Notes under the pieces: model-generated
Told to the model about the DNA's origin: nothing
Database searches by the model: none
What the model saw: the letters and a program-made list of their open reading frames with translations, nothing else
Position numbers and translations under genes: made by a program
Shown: one piece after another, positions 52,131-61,064 of the stretch
Position numbering within the stretch: position 1 is the stretch's first letter
Layout of the letters: every line of letters starts with the position of its first letter
Source of the DNA: Algoriphagus aestuarii
GTDB taxonomy: Bacteria; Bacteroidota; Bacteroidia; Cytophagales; Cyclobacteriaceae
DNA length: 64,000 bases
Direction of reading: 5' to 3'
Assembly: GCA_017051695.1 (NCBI GenBank)
Contig: JAFIDK010000003.1
Span: 165,426-229,425 of the forward strand

Positions 52131-54608
52131 ATGAGTCAATTCGAAAATTCCATGTTCCAAAATTTGATGACCGGAGAGTTTGCAGGGGAGGGTGACCTAA
52201 TCCAGCTGATTACCGAAGATGAAAATGAGGAGCAGGGAAATGAATCTTATGGGGAAGAACTTCCGATTCTTTCTGTTCGAAATACCGTACTGTTTCCTGG
52301 AGTCGTCATACCGATTACTGTCGGTAGACAGCGCTCGATCCGGTTGGTGAAGAAAGCCCAAAAAGGAGATAAACTGATTGGAGTCTGTGCGCAGATCAAT
52401 CCTAACAATGACGATCCGTCTTGGGAGGATATTTATCAGGTAGGAACTCTCGCTAAGATTATCAAGATGATTGTGCTTCCTGATGGCAATACGACAATTA
52501 TTATCCAGGGTAAAAAACGGTTTAAAATAAAGGAACAAGTGACGGATGATCCATATTTCATGGCGAAAGTGGATTACCTGGAGGAGAATTTCCCTAAGAG
52601 TTCAAAGAAAATCAAAGCTTTGGAAGAGTCTTTGAAAGATGCTGCTACTCGCATTCTTCATCTCAACCCGGAGATTCCGAGAGAAGCTCAGGTGGCTTTG
52701 GATAATATAGACAATACACCTTTTCTGACCCATTTTCTTTCTTCAAACATCAACGCTCCTGTAGAGTCTAAACAGCGATTGTTGGAGATCAACGATGGCG
52801 TGGACAGGGCTACTTTGCTGTTGGAATTTATGATGAAAGATATCCAAATGCTGGAGTTGAAGTCAGAAATCCAGAAGAAAGTACATACGGATATTGATCA
52901 GCAGCAGCGGGATTATTTCCTTCGTCAGCAGATGAAAGTCCTTCAGACCGAACTTGGAGAAGAAGGTCCAGAAAAGGAAGTGGAGGATTTGAGAGTAAGA
53001 GGAGCCTTGAAAAAATGGCCTGAGGAGGTGAAAAAGCATTTCGAAAAGGAACTTGATAAAATCTTAAGAATTAACCCTTCCGCAGCGGAATACCCCATCG
53101 CGCTAAACTATGCAGAAACCATGGTGGAATTACCTTGGAATGAATTTACCCAAGATAATTTTGACCTGAAAAACGCCAAAGCAATTCTGGATAATGATCA
53201 CTTCGGACTGGAGAAAGTCAAAGAGAGAATCATTGAATACCTGGCGGTGCTAAAGCTGAAAAATGATTTAAAAGGCCCGATTCTTTGCTTATACGGCCCT
53301 CCTGGGGTAGGGAAAACTTCCTTGGGTAAATCTATCGCTGCAGCTTTGGGTAGAAAATACATACGGATGTCGCTTGGGGGACTTCATGATGAAGCAGAAA
53401 TCCGCGGGCACAGAAAGACCTATGTAGGAGCGATGCCAGGGAAAATTATCCAAAACATGAAAAAGGTGAAGATTTCCAATCCAGTCTATGTGCTGGATGA
53501 AATCGATAAACTTTCTTCAGATTTCAGAGGAGATCCATCTTCTGCATTTTTGGAGGTATTGGACCCAGAGCAAAACAGCACGTTCCTTGATAATTACCTG
53601 GAAGTAGAGTATGATTTGAGCAAAGTGCTTTTCATCGCCACTGCCAATTCCCTGGAAAGTATCCAGCCGGCTTTGAGAGACCGAATGGAAATCATCGAGG
53701 TGACAGGTTATACCCAAGAAGAGAAAGTGGAGATAGCCAAGCGTCACCTTGTACCCAAACAAAGAAAAGAGCATGGTCTGAAAGCGAAAGAAATCACCTT
53801 TGAAAAGGCTGCTTTGGTGAAAATCATTGAAGATTATACCAGAGAATCTGGAGTTAGAGGCTTAGAAAGAGCTATAGGTAAAGTCGTTAGGAATATTGCC
53901 AAATCCATCGCAATGGAAGAGGAATACGACACCAAAATCACGAAAGAGGCAGTAAGAAAAATCCTTGGTTCGGAGATCTTTGATAAAGAAATATATCAGG
54001 ATAACTCCGTGGCTGGTGTGGTGACAGGGTTGGCCTGGACCAGTGTGGGTGGAGAGATTTTATTCATTGAGTCCAGCTTGAGTAAGGGGAGAGGGAAGTT
54101 GACTCTTTCCGGTCAGTTGGGAGATGTGATGAAAGAATCCGCTATTACAGCCTTATCTTATTTGAAATCACAGGCGGATAGTTTAGGAATCGACCATAGG
54201 GTGTTTGACCAGTATGATTTACATATTCACGTACCAGCCGGTGCTGTGCCAAAAGATGGCCCTTCTGCCGGTATCACGATGCTGACGGCAATGGCTTCCG
54301 TTTATACGCAGAGAAAAGTAAAAGCCAAAGTAGCAATGACCGGCGAGATCAGTCTGATCGGTAAAGTAATGCCTGTAGGTGGGATTAAAGAAAAAATCCT
54401 TGCTGCAAAAAGAGCTGGTATTAAAGAGATAATTCTTTGTAAAAAGAACCAAAGAGATATCGAAGAAATTGATCCTCAATACGTAAAAGGAATTGAGTTT
54501 CACTTTGTAGACAGAGTGGATGAAGTATTGGAAATTGCTCTTCTCAAGACGAAAGTAGACCGGGCGATTAAGTTTGATTTAAAGTCTGAGAAGAAAGAAG
54601 AGTCATAA
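52131..54608 (+). CDS. lon: ATP-dependent protease Lon
   Basis: This is an 825-residue Lon protease. The N-terminal substrate-binding domain (about 40-240, LPILSVRNTVLFPGVVIPI) is followed by a helical bundle, AAA+ Walker A GPPGVGKTS, Walker B VYVLDEIDKL, and the C-terminal protease domain with the Ser-Lys dyad S712 (PKDGPSAG) and K755 (GGIKEK). Length and order are normal. It removes damaged and short-lived proteins. hslU follows 126 bp later, so stress proteolysis genes cluster here. Upstream signals suggest stress-dependent expression. Confidence 0.97.
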   Translation: MSQFENSMFQNLMTGEFAGEGDLIQLITEDENEEQGNESYGEELPILSVRNTVLFPGVVIPITVGRQRSIRLVKKAQKGDKLIGVCAQINPNNDDPSWEDIYQVGTLAKIIKMIVLPDGNTTIIIQGKKRFKIKEQVTDDPYFMAKVDYLEENFPKSSKKIKALEESLKDAATRILHLNPEIPREAQVALDNIDNTPFLTHFLSSNINAPVESKQRLLEINDGVDRATLLLEFMMKDIQMLELKSEIQKKVHTDIDQQQRDYFLRQQMKVLQTELGEEGPEKEVEDLRVRGALKKWPEEVKKHFEKELDKILRINPSAAEYPIALNYAETMVELPWNEFTQDNFDLKNAKAILDNDHFGLEKVKERIIEYLAVLKLKNDLKGPILCLYGPPGVGKTSLGKSIAAALGRKYIRMSLGGLHDEAEIRGHRKTYVGAMPGKIIQNMKKVKISNPVYVLDEIDKLSSDFRGDPSSAFLEVLDPEQNSTFLDNYLEVEYDLSKVLFIATANSLESIQPALRDRMEIIEVTGYTQEEKVEIAKRHLVPKQRKEHGLKAKEITFEKAALVKIIEDYTRESGVRGLERAIGKVVRNIAKSIAMEEEYDTKITKEAVRKILGSEIFDKEIYQDNSVAGVVTGLAWTSVGGEILFIESSLSKGRGKLTLSGQLGDVMKESAITALSYLKSQADSLGIDHRVFDQYDLHIHVPAGAVPKDGPSAGITMLTAMASVYTQRKVKAKVAMTGEISLIGKVMPVGGIKEKILAAKRAGIKEIILCKKNQRDIEEIDPQYVKGIEFHFVDRVDEVLEIALLKTKVDRAIKFDLKSEKKEES

Positions 54609-54734
54609 GAGGGAACAACAAAACCTTTGGAGAGGGCGTATTTCATCTCAAAAAATAGATTTAGAACCATTAGTTCCGCGTAGGCCAGATTGAAAGAGTT
54701 GAAAGGTTTCGGAGGGACAAACTAACAAACTAAC

Positions 54735-56129
54735 ATGGAGAATATCATCTCACTAACTCCAAGGCAAATTGTTGCGGAGTTGGATAAATATATCATTGGC
54801 CAGAATGACGCAAAGCGAAATGTAGCCATTGCACTGAGAAATAGAATCCGTCGCCTGATGGTGAAAACCGAAATTCAAAAAGATATTGTGCCGAATAATA
54901 TCCTGATGATCGGATCTACCGGCGTTGGGAAAACTGAAATTGCAAGAAGACTGGCAAAAGTCGCAAATGCTCCATTCACGAAAGTGGAAGCTTCAAAATT
55001 CACCGAAGTTGGGTATGTGGGAAGAGATGTAGAGAGCATGGTTCGTGACTTGGTGGAGCAATCTGTCGCTTTGGTCAGAGAAGAAAAAAATGAAGCAGTT
55101 AAGGTAAAAGCGGCTGAAGCTGTGGAAGAATTGATCCTGGATATTTTAATTCCACCGGTGAAAAGCGCGGGATTTACCAGAAATGCAGTACCAGCAGATA
55201 CGGATTCTGAACCCACCAATGATGCGGAATTGAATGAAAGAACTCGAGAAAGATTCCGTGAAAAGCTAAGAAACGGTGAGCTGGATGATCGCAAAATCGA
55301 AATCAATGTCAAAGCTTCCTCTCCTGTGGGAATTGGGATGATCGGAAACGGAATGATGGACGATGCCAGTATGGCGGGACTTCAGGATATGATTTCCGGG
55401 ATGATGCCTAAGAAGACGAAAAAGCGGAAATTAAGCATTTCGGAGGCTAGAAAAGTTTTATTGGAAGAGGAAGCATCCAAGTTGATTGATTTTGACGAAG
55501 TGAAGGAAGAAGCGATCAAGCTAGCCGAAAATAATGGAATTATTTTCATAGACGAAATAGATAAGATAGCATCCAAATCCGGTAAAAACGGAGGAGGTCC
55601 TGACGTAAGTAGAGAAGGTGTGCAGCGGGATCTGCTACCGATAGTAGAGGGTTCTTCTGTCAACACGAAATATGGTGTAATCAATACGGACCACATTTTA
55701 TTTATTGCGGCTGGAGCTTTTCACGTGGCTAAACCTTCTGACTTGATTCCTGAACTTCAGGGTAGATTTCCGATCAGAGTAGAGCTTCAAAGTTTAACCC
55801 AGGAGGATTTCTCAAGAATCCTAAGAGAACCAAAAAATGCCTTGACCAAGCAATATCAGGCTTTGTTTGAGGCAGAGCAGGTATATTTGGATTTCAATGA
55901 TGAGGCGATAGAGGAAATTGCCAGATTGGCATTTATGATCAACCAGGAGGTGGAGAATATCGGAGCTAGAAGACTTCATACGGTGATGAGCCATTTATTG
56001 AATGATTTTCTATTTGATGTACCTGATACCATCGAGGCAAATTCCAAGATTATGGTCACTAAGGAAATGGTTCATGAGCGACTTTCCACTCTTGTCAAAA
56101 ACAGGGATTTATCCCAATACATACTTTAA
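54735..56129 (+). CDS. hslU: HslUV protease ATPase subunit HslU
   Basis: This is a 464-residue AAA+ unfoldase of the HslUV complex. Walker A is GSTGVGKTE (near residue 60), followed by [14 protein letters not shown] with the pore-loop Gly-Tyr-Val-Gly, the I domain (about 110-245), Walker [12 protein letters not shown], and the C-terminal tail ending RDLSQYIL, which docks in HslV. Its peptidase partner hslV is not adjacent, unlike the usual hslVU order. It is probably encoded elsewhere in the genome. Confidence 0.96.
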   Translation: MENIISLTPRQIVAELDKYIIGQNDAKRNVAIALRNRIRRLMVKTEIQKDIVPNNILMIGSTGVGKTEIARRLAKVANAPFTKVEASKFTEVGYVGRDVESMVRDLVEQSVALVREEKNEAVKVKAAEAVEELILDILIPPVKSAGFTRNAVPADTDSEPTNDAELNERTRERFREKLRNGELDDRKIEINVKASSPVGIGMIGNGMMDDASMAGLQDMISGMMPKKTKKRKLSISEARKVLLEEEASKLIDFDEVKEEAIKLAENNGIIFIDEIDKIASKSGKNGGGPDVSREGVQRDLLPIVEGSSVNTKYGVINTDHILFIAAGAFHVAKPSDLIPELQGRFPIRVELQSLTQEDFSRILREPKNALTKQYQALFEAEQVYLDFNDEAIEEIARLAFMINQEVENIGARRLHTVMSHLLNDFLFDVPDTIEANSKIMVTKEMVHERLSTLVKNRDLSQYIL

Positions 56130-56132
56130 AAG

Positions 56133-56160
56133 AAAAAGGGCATCATTTTGGTGCCTTTTT
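56133..56160 (+). terminator. Probable terminator after hslU
   Basis: AAAAAGGGCA (56133-56142) pairs with TGCCTTTTT (56152-56160) with one bulged G, and ends in a T-run just before the SDR start. Weaker than others in the window. Confidence 0.5.
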
Positions 56161-56164
56161 TAGT

Positions 56165-56899
56165 ATGCCCCAATCACTCTTAATACTGACTGGTCATAGC
56201 CAAGGACTTGGCCGTGCCATTTTGGATTATTTCCTTTCGCAAGAATTATTTCAGATTATTGCTGTTTCCAGAACTAGGATTGATCTGGAATCACCTCGAT
56301 TGACCCAGGTTAGTTTGGATCTTTCAGAGCTTTCAGTCTTGGAGAATCAGTTGCCCGGTATATTTCCAGATGGTGATTTTGATCAAATTATCCTGATAAA
56401 CAATGCGGGTTGGATAGGCCAGGTCAAACCAATCGGTCAGCTTGGGCCCAAAGAAATGAGAGAGCAGGTTAATCTGAATTTACTGGCTCCTATGTACCTT
56501 ACGAATACTTTTTTGTCAAGGTATACGAAATCTGATATTAAAAAAATTGTCTGCAATATCAGTTCAGGGGCTGCCAATCGGCCAGTAGAAGGCTGGGGGG
56601 GGTATTGCAGTACGAAAGCAGCATTGGCCATGTTTACTTTGGTAGCGGCAAAAGAAAACAAATCACCAAATTCATATTTTTACAGTGTTGCGCCTGGGAT
56701 AATCGATACGGAAATGCAGGCAGATATCAGGAAATCGACAGATGCTGATTTTCCGGAATTGAACAAGTTTATCGATTTCAAGGAGCAAGGAAAACTAGTA
56801 AGTCCTGAGGATGTCGCCAGAAAATTGGCCTATCTTATCTTGCATCCGGAAGAGTTTACTGAGGTGATTCAGGATGTCCGAAACTTTGACCTTCCCTAG
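56165..56899 (+). CDS. Short-chain dehydrogenase/reductase
   Basis: This is a 244-residue SDR with the cofactor motif TGHSQGLG (about residues 9-16), the INNAG segment near residue 80, and the catalytic Ser with Tyr-x3-Lys in YCSTKAALAM. The organisation resembles sepiapterin reductase or benzil reductase-like SDRs that use NADPH. The substrate is unknown. Its 3' end overlaps the convergent sixA-like gene by 44 bp, a longer overlap than elsewhere in the window. Confidence 0.87.
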   Translation: MPQSLLILTGHSQGLGRAILDYFLSQELFQIIAVSRTRIDLESPRLTQVSLDLSELSVLENQLPGIFPDGDFDQIILINNAGWIGQVKPIGQLGPKEMREQVNLNLLAPMYLTNTFLSRYTKSDIKKIVCNISSGAANRPVEGWGGYCSTKAALAMFTLVAAKENKSPNSYFYSVAPGIIDTEMQADIRKSTDADFPELNKFIDFKEQGKLVSPEDVARKLAYLILHPEEFTEVIQDVRNFDLP

Positions 56900-57386
56900 A
56901 TTTCTTTTTTGGATAATCCAAAAACCAAAATTTAGCATTCTTGGGGGAAATTTCTGACCAGTGAGTTGTGTTGAATTCGAAACCACACTGACCGGAAGTA
57001 GGTAGGTTGTCTATCGGTTTTCCTAAATATTCGATGAGGTCATTAAACCCCGGGTTATGACCAAAAACCAAGATGATATCATTCTTGTCTTTCTGCATCC
57101 GCAGATATTTTAGGATTATTTCTGGATGAGAATGGTAAAGGTTTTTTTCGATCTGGATTTCTTCCACTGGATAATGAAAATGAGCAGCCAAAATCTCTGC
57201 AGTTTGAAGTGCTCGGGTAGCTGAGGAAGATAAAAAAATGCTTGGTTTTACTTTTCGCGCTATTAATCGCTCTGCCATAATTGGTAGATCCCGGAGTCCA
57301 CGATCAGCTAAAGGTCTATCGTGATCGGCCAAAAATGGCCTATCCCATGCTGATTTTCCATGTCTCACCAAAATTATTTTCTTCAT
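56856..57386 (-). CDS. SixA-type histidine phosphatase
   Basis: This is a 176-residue histidine phosphatase (phosphoglycerate mutase-like fold, branch 1). The catalytic RHG is at residues 8-10 (LVRHGKSAWD), a further Arg is in SSSATRALQTAEI, and the second His is in VFGHNPGFNDL. SixA dephosphorylates histidine phosphotransfer proteins in E. coli. Bacteroidota homologues are common, and their substrates are unknown. It lies between the SDR and the cold-shock gene, divergent from the latter. Confidence 0.88.
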   Translation of the reverse strand: MKKIILVRHGKSAWDRPFLADHDRPLADRGLRDLPIMAERLIARKVKPSIFLSSSATRALQTAEILAAHFHYPVEEIQIEKNLYHSHPEIILKYLRMQKDKNDIILVFGHNPGFNDLIEYLGKPIDNLPTSGQCGFEFNTTHWSEISPKNAKFWFLDYPKKKSREGQSFGHPESPQ

Positions 57387-57474
57387 TTGCGCAAATAAAA
57401 AATGATTGTTTTGTTTTTTTTCAGGTAATATTTACATTTAGCGTACTTTCAATTACAATTTATCACAATTTATT

Positions 57475-57666
57475 ATGTTTACCGGAACAGTAAAATTTTA
57501 CAACGAAGCCAAGGGTTTCGGATTTATCGTTGATGACGAAACTCAAAGCGAAATCTTCGTTCATGCAACCGGGCTAATCGACAAAGTCGCTCAAAATGAC
57601 AAAGTGACTTACGACGTCAAGGAAGGCAAAAAAGGACCGAACGCAATTAATGTAAAAATCGCTTAA
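57475..57666 (+). CDS. Cold-shock domain protein
   Basis: This is a 63-residue single cold-shock domain with RNA-binding motif RNP1 as KGFGFI (about 13-18) and RNP2-like EIFVHA (about 28-33). It binds single-stranded nucleic acid and acts as an RNA chaperone. Being short and single-domain, it belongs to the CspA group. It has a strong terminator at 57698-57728. A 70-odd base leader upstream is AT-rich without an obvious structure. Confidence 0.95.
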   Translation: MFTGTVKFYNEAKGFGFIVDDETQSEIFVHATGLIDKVAQNDKVTYDVKEGKKGPNAINVKIA

Positions 57667-57697
57667 TCAGTGATTTTAGGATTATAGTGTTAAGAAA

Positions 57698-57728
57698 CCC
57701 CTGAGGACCAACTCAGGGGATTTTTTTT
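57698..57728. terminator. Terminator between cold-shock gene and mscS-like gene
   Basis: Perfect arms CCCCTGAG (57698-57705) and CTCAGGGG (57712-57719), followed by eight T on the plus strand. It can serve the convergent channel gene less well. Confidence 0.88.
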
Positions 57729-57735
57729 AACTGTT

Positions 57736-60267
57736 TTATTCCTCAGAAGGAGTTGGATTCTGGTCTTTATTAGGTCCGGTAACCGTCTCTTTCCAGGGTT
57801 CAGGAATGCTTTTGATGTAAAGATCTCTTTTAGGGAACGGGATCTCCACGCCATGTTCACTGAATGCATCAAATATTGCGGCCATTACTTCGGCCCTCAT
57901 ATCTATCCAAATGTCCATGGTCTCCACCCAGAAAAGCAAGCGGAAATCAACCGAACTTTCTCCAAAGTTCTGCATGTATACTTTTGGCTCAGGATTTTTC
58001 ATGATTCGGTTTCTAGAGAGAATTTCCATCAATATCGTTTGCACATTTTTCATGTTTGATGAATAGCCAACACCAATGATCAATTCAATTCTTCTTCTTT
58101 TATCCGATAAGGTCCAATTGATAAGACTTTGCGAAAGCAGATCTCCATTTGGAATTACTATTTCCGACCCATCATAAGCCTGGATTTTGCTGGCTCTGAT
58201 GCCTACATCCTTTACTGTGCCTGAATTTTGGCCTACTACAATTTCATCTCCGATTTGAATCGGTCGCTCAAATGCCAGAATTATCCCTGATACCAGGTTA
58301 TTGATGATCGTTTGCAAACCGAAACCAATACCAACAGACAAAGCCCCAAGGACGATGGTGATTTTATCCAAGGGAATTTTAGCTGCCGTAGCTCCTATAA
58401 AGAACCCTATGATCAATACGCCCAATCGGATCAAAAGCACAGAGCTCCCGAGCCTTTGCTTTCTTGTCAAAGCAGTTTTTTGATCCTGCATTGAGGCGAA
58501 ATAGGCAATGTTGTTGGCAAGGAAAGTGGAAATCATCAAAATGATGATAAACAATAGGATGCTTCCAAATTCAAAACTTGTATTCCCTAAAAGCCGCTCT
58601 TTGAATAAAAATTCGCTGAAGAAATCGAAGACTTTATCGAAATATCCCAGGTGCCAAATAAGACCATAAAGCCAGATAGCTACCGAAAAAAAGATCAGAA
58701 ATCCACGCATCCTTTTCTGCAAGTCCTGAAAATCAAAAAAGGAGGTGAAACCATCTCTACCCTTTTTACTGTATTCCACCAAGAGGTAGATGGCTTCCAT
58801 CGTCACCATAATAAACAGGAATAAACCCACAGCTCTGTAAAAATTCACCGCTCCGGCCACAGCATAAGTTTTGGCTAAATTATATCTGCCTAAAACATTC
58901 ATGACTAAACTGAATAACTCAATTGCGATCAAGAATACTGAAGCTACCCTGAGAAAAGTCGAGCCTAAATAATTTTTCATTCTCAGGTCTTTCAGTGTCA
59001 TGATCCCCATTACTATGAATAAAGCGGAGGAAGCCATTAAAAACCACCTTTCCTCATAGGCGATTTTCCATTGTAAACCACTGATCGCAATTAATAAATA
59101 GGGAGTTAAGAAAACAGTCCAGTAGGTGAAGAATTTTTTTCCGAATTGTTCTTTTATAAGAAACGTAGCAGCGACTACCATCAAGAAAGATAAAATGGAA
59201 ACAAAAATCAGGGGTGGTCTGTGAAAAATGATCAGGTAAAAAGGAGTTGAAAAGATCACAGTGGCAGCAAACGTATGTTTTCTGAAGTATTTTACCCGGT
59301 CTAAAATAAGAGAGGCAAATTCTTTTTCATTTGAAATGGATTTGACGATTGATTTAAATTTCAAATAGAAAATAAAAAACAGCAGGGTCACTCCGACGAT
59401 GGTCACAATATTCCTTTGGAAATACAGGTAAAGTATCAGCAGGTTTACCAGTGTGGACTGGGTGAAAACTTCTGTAAAAGTTTTCTCTTTTTTAAAGTCT
59501 GAGGGCTCCCAAGGAAAATGGATCTCCTTTTCCCAATATTTGCTTTCTAATTTGTTTCTATTGATGGATAAAAACTGCCTTAGATCCATCAGTAGAATTG
59601 CATTTTCACTTATCCTGGCCTGGAATTTAGCAAGCGTAATTTCTTGGTTGAAAAAAACGCTGTCTACATTTCTGAGGGTGTTTTTTAAGGTTTTTAATTC
59701 TGAGTTTAAAACCGGTACCAATGTGGTGTCTCTTAATGATAGGTTAAATAAACTGTCATTTTTAATAGCAGTGATGGTATTTCCTACATTAGTAAGCTCA
59801 GTGACACGATCGTTGATAATTTTTGCAAATTTATCATTCTCCTCTGCGACAGCTACTATCAAGTTGTCCATCCCTTTTAGATATCTCAGATTTAGGTTCT
59901 CTTGATCCTGGATCGCATTCTCTTTTATTCTGCTGATGAAAGTCCTGATGGTAGGGATGTCATTGGCCATTTTGGTGGTATCAAGATCCTCTGATAGCTT
60001 CAGCTTGATATTACCTAGTTCAATGGCGTGTTGTTGGGCTTTGTTTATCAATTTACTTAATAATGAGCCAATGGTCCTGGTGTCTTTATTTGAATTAATA
60101 AGGGTGTCAGAAGAAATGAATAAACTGTCGAAAACCTGATTTCCAGAAGTGATCTTTTTAGGGATGCTATCAACTTTTATAGAATCTTCTTGGGCGATCA
60201 GGTTTGTATAAAAAAAGAGTGAAAGCAAGAAGAGAATTATCGATCTAATCATATGGTTGAATTTCAT
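57736..60267 (-). CDS. Large MscS-family mechanosensitive channel
   Basis: This is an 843-residue protein with a signal peptide (about 1-25, ending NLIAQ) and a long helical periplasmic region (about 30-270), rich in coiled-coil heptads. Several membrane helices (about 280-620) follow, then the MscS core with pore helix DKITIVLGALSVGIGFGLQ and the VSGIILAFERPIQIGDEIV beta domain (about 640-830). Such MscK-like channels open under osmotic tension. The large N-terminal part exceeds that of E. coli MscS (286 residues) but is seen in MscK-type proteins. Confidence 0.92.
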   Translation of the reverse strand: MKFNHMIRSIILFLLSLFFYTNLIAQEDSIKVDSIPKKITSGNQVFDSLFISSDTLINSNKDTRTIGSLLSKLINKAQQHAIELGNIKLKLSEDLDTTKMANDIPTIRTFISRIKENAIQDQENLNLRYLKGMDNLIVAVAEENDKFAKIINDRVTELTNVGNTITAIKNDSLFNLSLRDTTLVPVLNSELKTLKNTLRNVDSVFFNQEITLAKFQARISENAILLMDLRQFLSINRNKLESKYWEKEIHFPWEPSDFKKEKTFTEVFTQSTLVNLLILYLYFQRNIVTIVGVTLLFFIFYLKFKSIVKSISNEKEFASLILDRVKYFRKHTFAATVIFSTPFYLIIFHRPPLIFVSILSFLMVVAATFLIKEQFGKKFFTYWTVFLTPYLLIAISGLQWKIAYEERWFLMASSALFIVMGIMTLKDLRMKNYLGSTFLRVASVFLIAIELFSLVMNVLGRYNLAKTYAVAGAVNFYRAVGLFLFIMVTMEAIYLLVEYSKKGRDGFTSFFDFQDLQKRMRGFLIFFSVAIWLYGLIWHLGYFDKVFDFFSEFLFKERLLGNTSFEFGSILLFIIILMISTFLANNIAYFASMQDQKTALTRKQRLGSSVLLIRLGVLIIGFFIGATAAKIPLDKITIVLGALSVGIGFGLQTIINNLVSGIILAFERPIQIGDEIVVGQNSGTVKDVGIRASKIQAYDGSEIVIPNGDLLSQSLINWTLSDKRRRIELIIGVGYSSNMKNVQTILMEILSRNRIMKNPEPKVYMQNFGESSVDFRLLFWVETMDIWIDMRAEVMAAIFDAFSEHGVEIPFPKRDLYIKSIPEPWKETVTGPNKDQNPTPSEE

Positions 60268-60390
60268 ATTGAATATAGGAAAAATTAAATATCTGAGAAT
60301 TGTGAGGGCACTGTTCTATTGGAAAAATGTGATCAAAATAGGCCAAATTGACAGTTTTTGATTGAGTATTCTGTGTAATCAAGACTTATT

Positions 60391-60405
60391 GGCAGTAATA
60401 TTGGA
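60391..60405 (+). promoter_or_regulatory. Sigma-54-like promoter upstream of hsp20
   Basis: TGGCA-GTAATA-TTGG has the same six-base spacing as the lon element and as the sigma-54 consensus, again lacking the final C. It lies about 65 bp before the hsp20 start. Confidence 0.4.
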
Positions 60406-60470
60406 TTGGAATGGAATTTTCTATAAAGAGAGCAAAACTTAAAATCACTAAAATCTAAACCAATATTAAA

Positions 60471-60899
60471 ATGAAACTAGTAAGATTTAACCAGCCAGAT
60501 CCGTATTTTCCAAGCACATTCACCGGGATGCTTGATAAGTTCTTTAATGAAAATATAGGGTCGCCTTTGAAACAGTTTAGTCCAGCAGTGGATATTTCAG
60601 AAGATGAAACTTCTTACGAGATCCAACTTGCGGTACCGGGAATCCAAAAGAAAGATTTTAAAGTGGAATTGGTCGAAGGGAAATTGACTATCTCTGGTGA
60701 GAGAAAAATGGAGGAAAAGAAAGAGGGAAAGAACTACCATAGTGTCGAAACTCAATATGGAAGTTTCAGCAGATCTTTCTTTGTGCCGGATGATATCAAG
60801 GTAGACGAAGTAGGAGCTACCTATGAAGATGGCTTACTGAAAGTACATCTTCCAAAAAGTGAAAAGAAGGTGGTGAAAGCAGCCATTGAAGTAAAATAA
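60471..60899 (+). CDS. Hsp20/alpha-crystallin small heat-shock protein
   Basis: This is a 142-residue small chaperone. The alpha-crystallin domain (about 38-132) starts at FSPAVDISEDETSYEIQLAVPGIQKKDFKVEL and includes GKLTISGERK. The conserved A-x-x-x-G-L motif is in ATYEDGLLKVHLPKSE, and a short C-terminal extension follows. It holds unfolded proteins for refolding. A sigma-54-like element, similar to the lon one, lies upstream, and a perfect terminator follows. Confidence 0.95.
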   Translation: MKLVRFNQPDPYFPSTFTGMLDKFFNENIGSPLKQFSPAVDISEDETSYEIQLAVPGIQKKDFKVELVEGKLTISGERKMEEKKEGKNYHSVETQYGSFSRSFFVPDDIKVDEVGATYEDGLLKVHLPKSEKKVVKAAIEVK

Positions 60900-60902
60900 A
60901 TA

Positions 60903-60933
60903 ATGAGCAGGGAAACCCTGCTCATTTTTTTTA
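60903..60933 (+). terminator. Terminator after hsp20
   Basis: Perfect 10-bp arms ATGAGCAGGG (60903-60912) and CCCTGCTCAT (60916-60925), 3-base loop, then eight T. Confidence 0.92.
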
Positions 60934-61064
60934 GTTAATTTAAGAAAGGTCTTCCTTGCGGTTAATTCTTGTTAATTTGACTTGAATTCTTTCAAAGTAG
61001 GATTAATATTTGGATCGATTTTGAGCACAAATCGTTGAGGAGTTACAATAAAAAAACAAACAAC

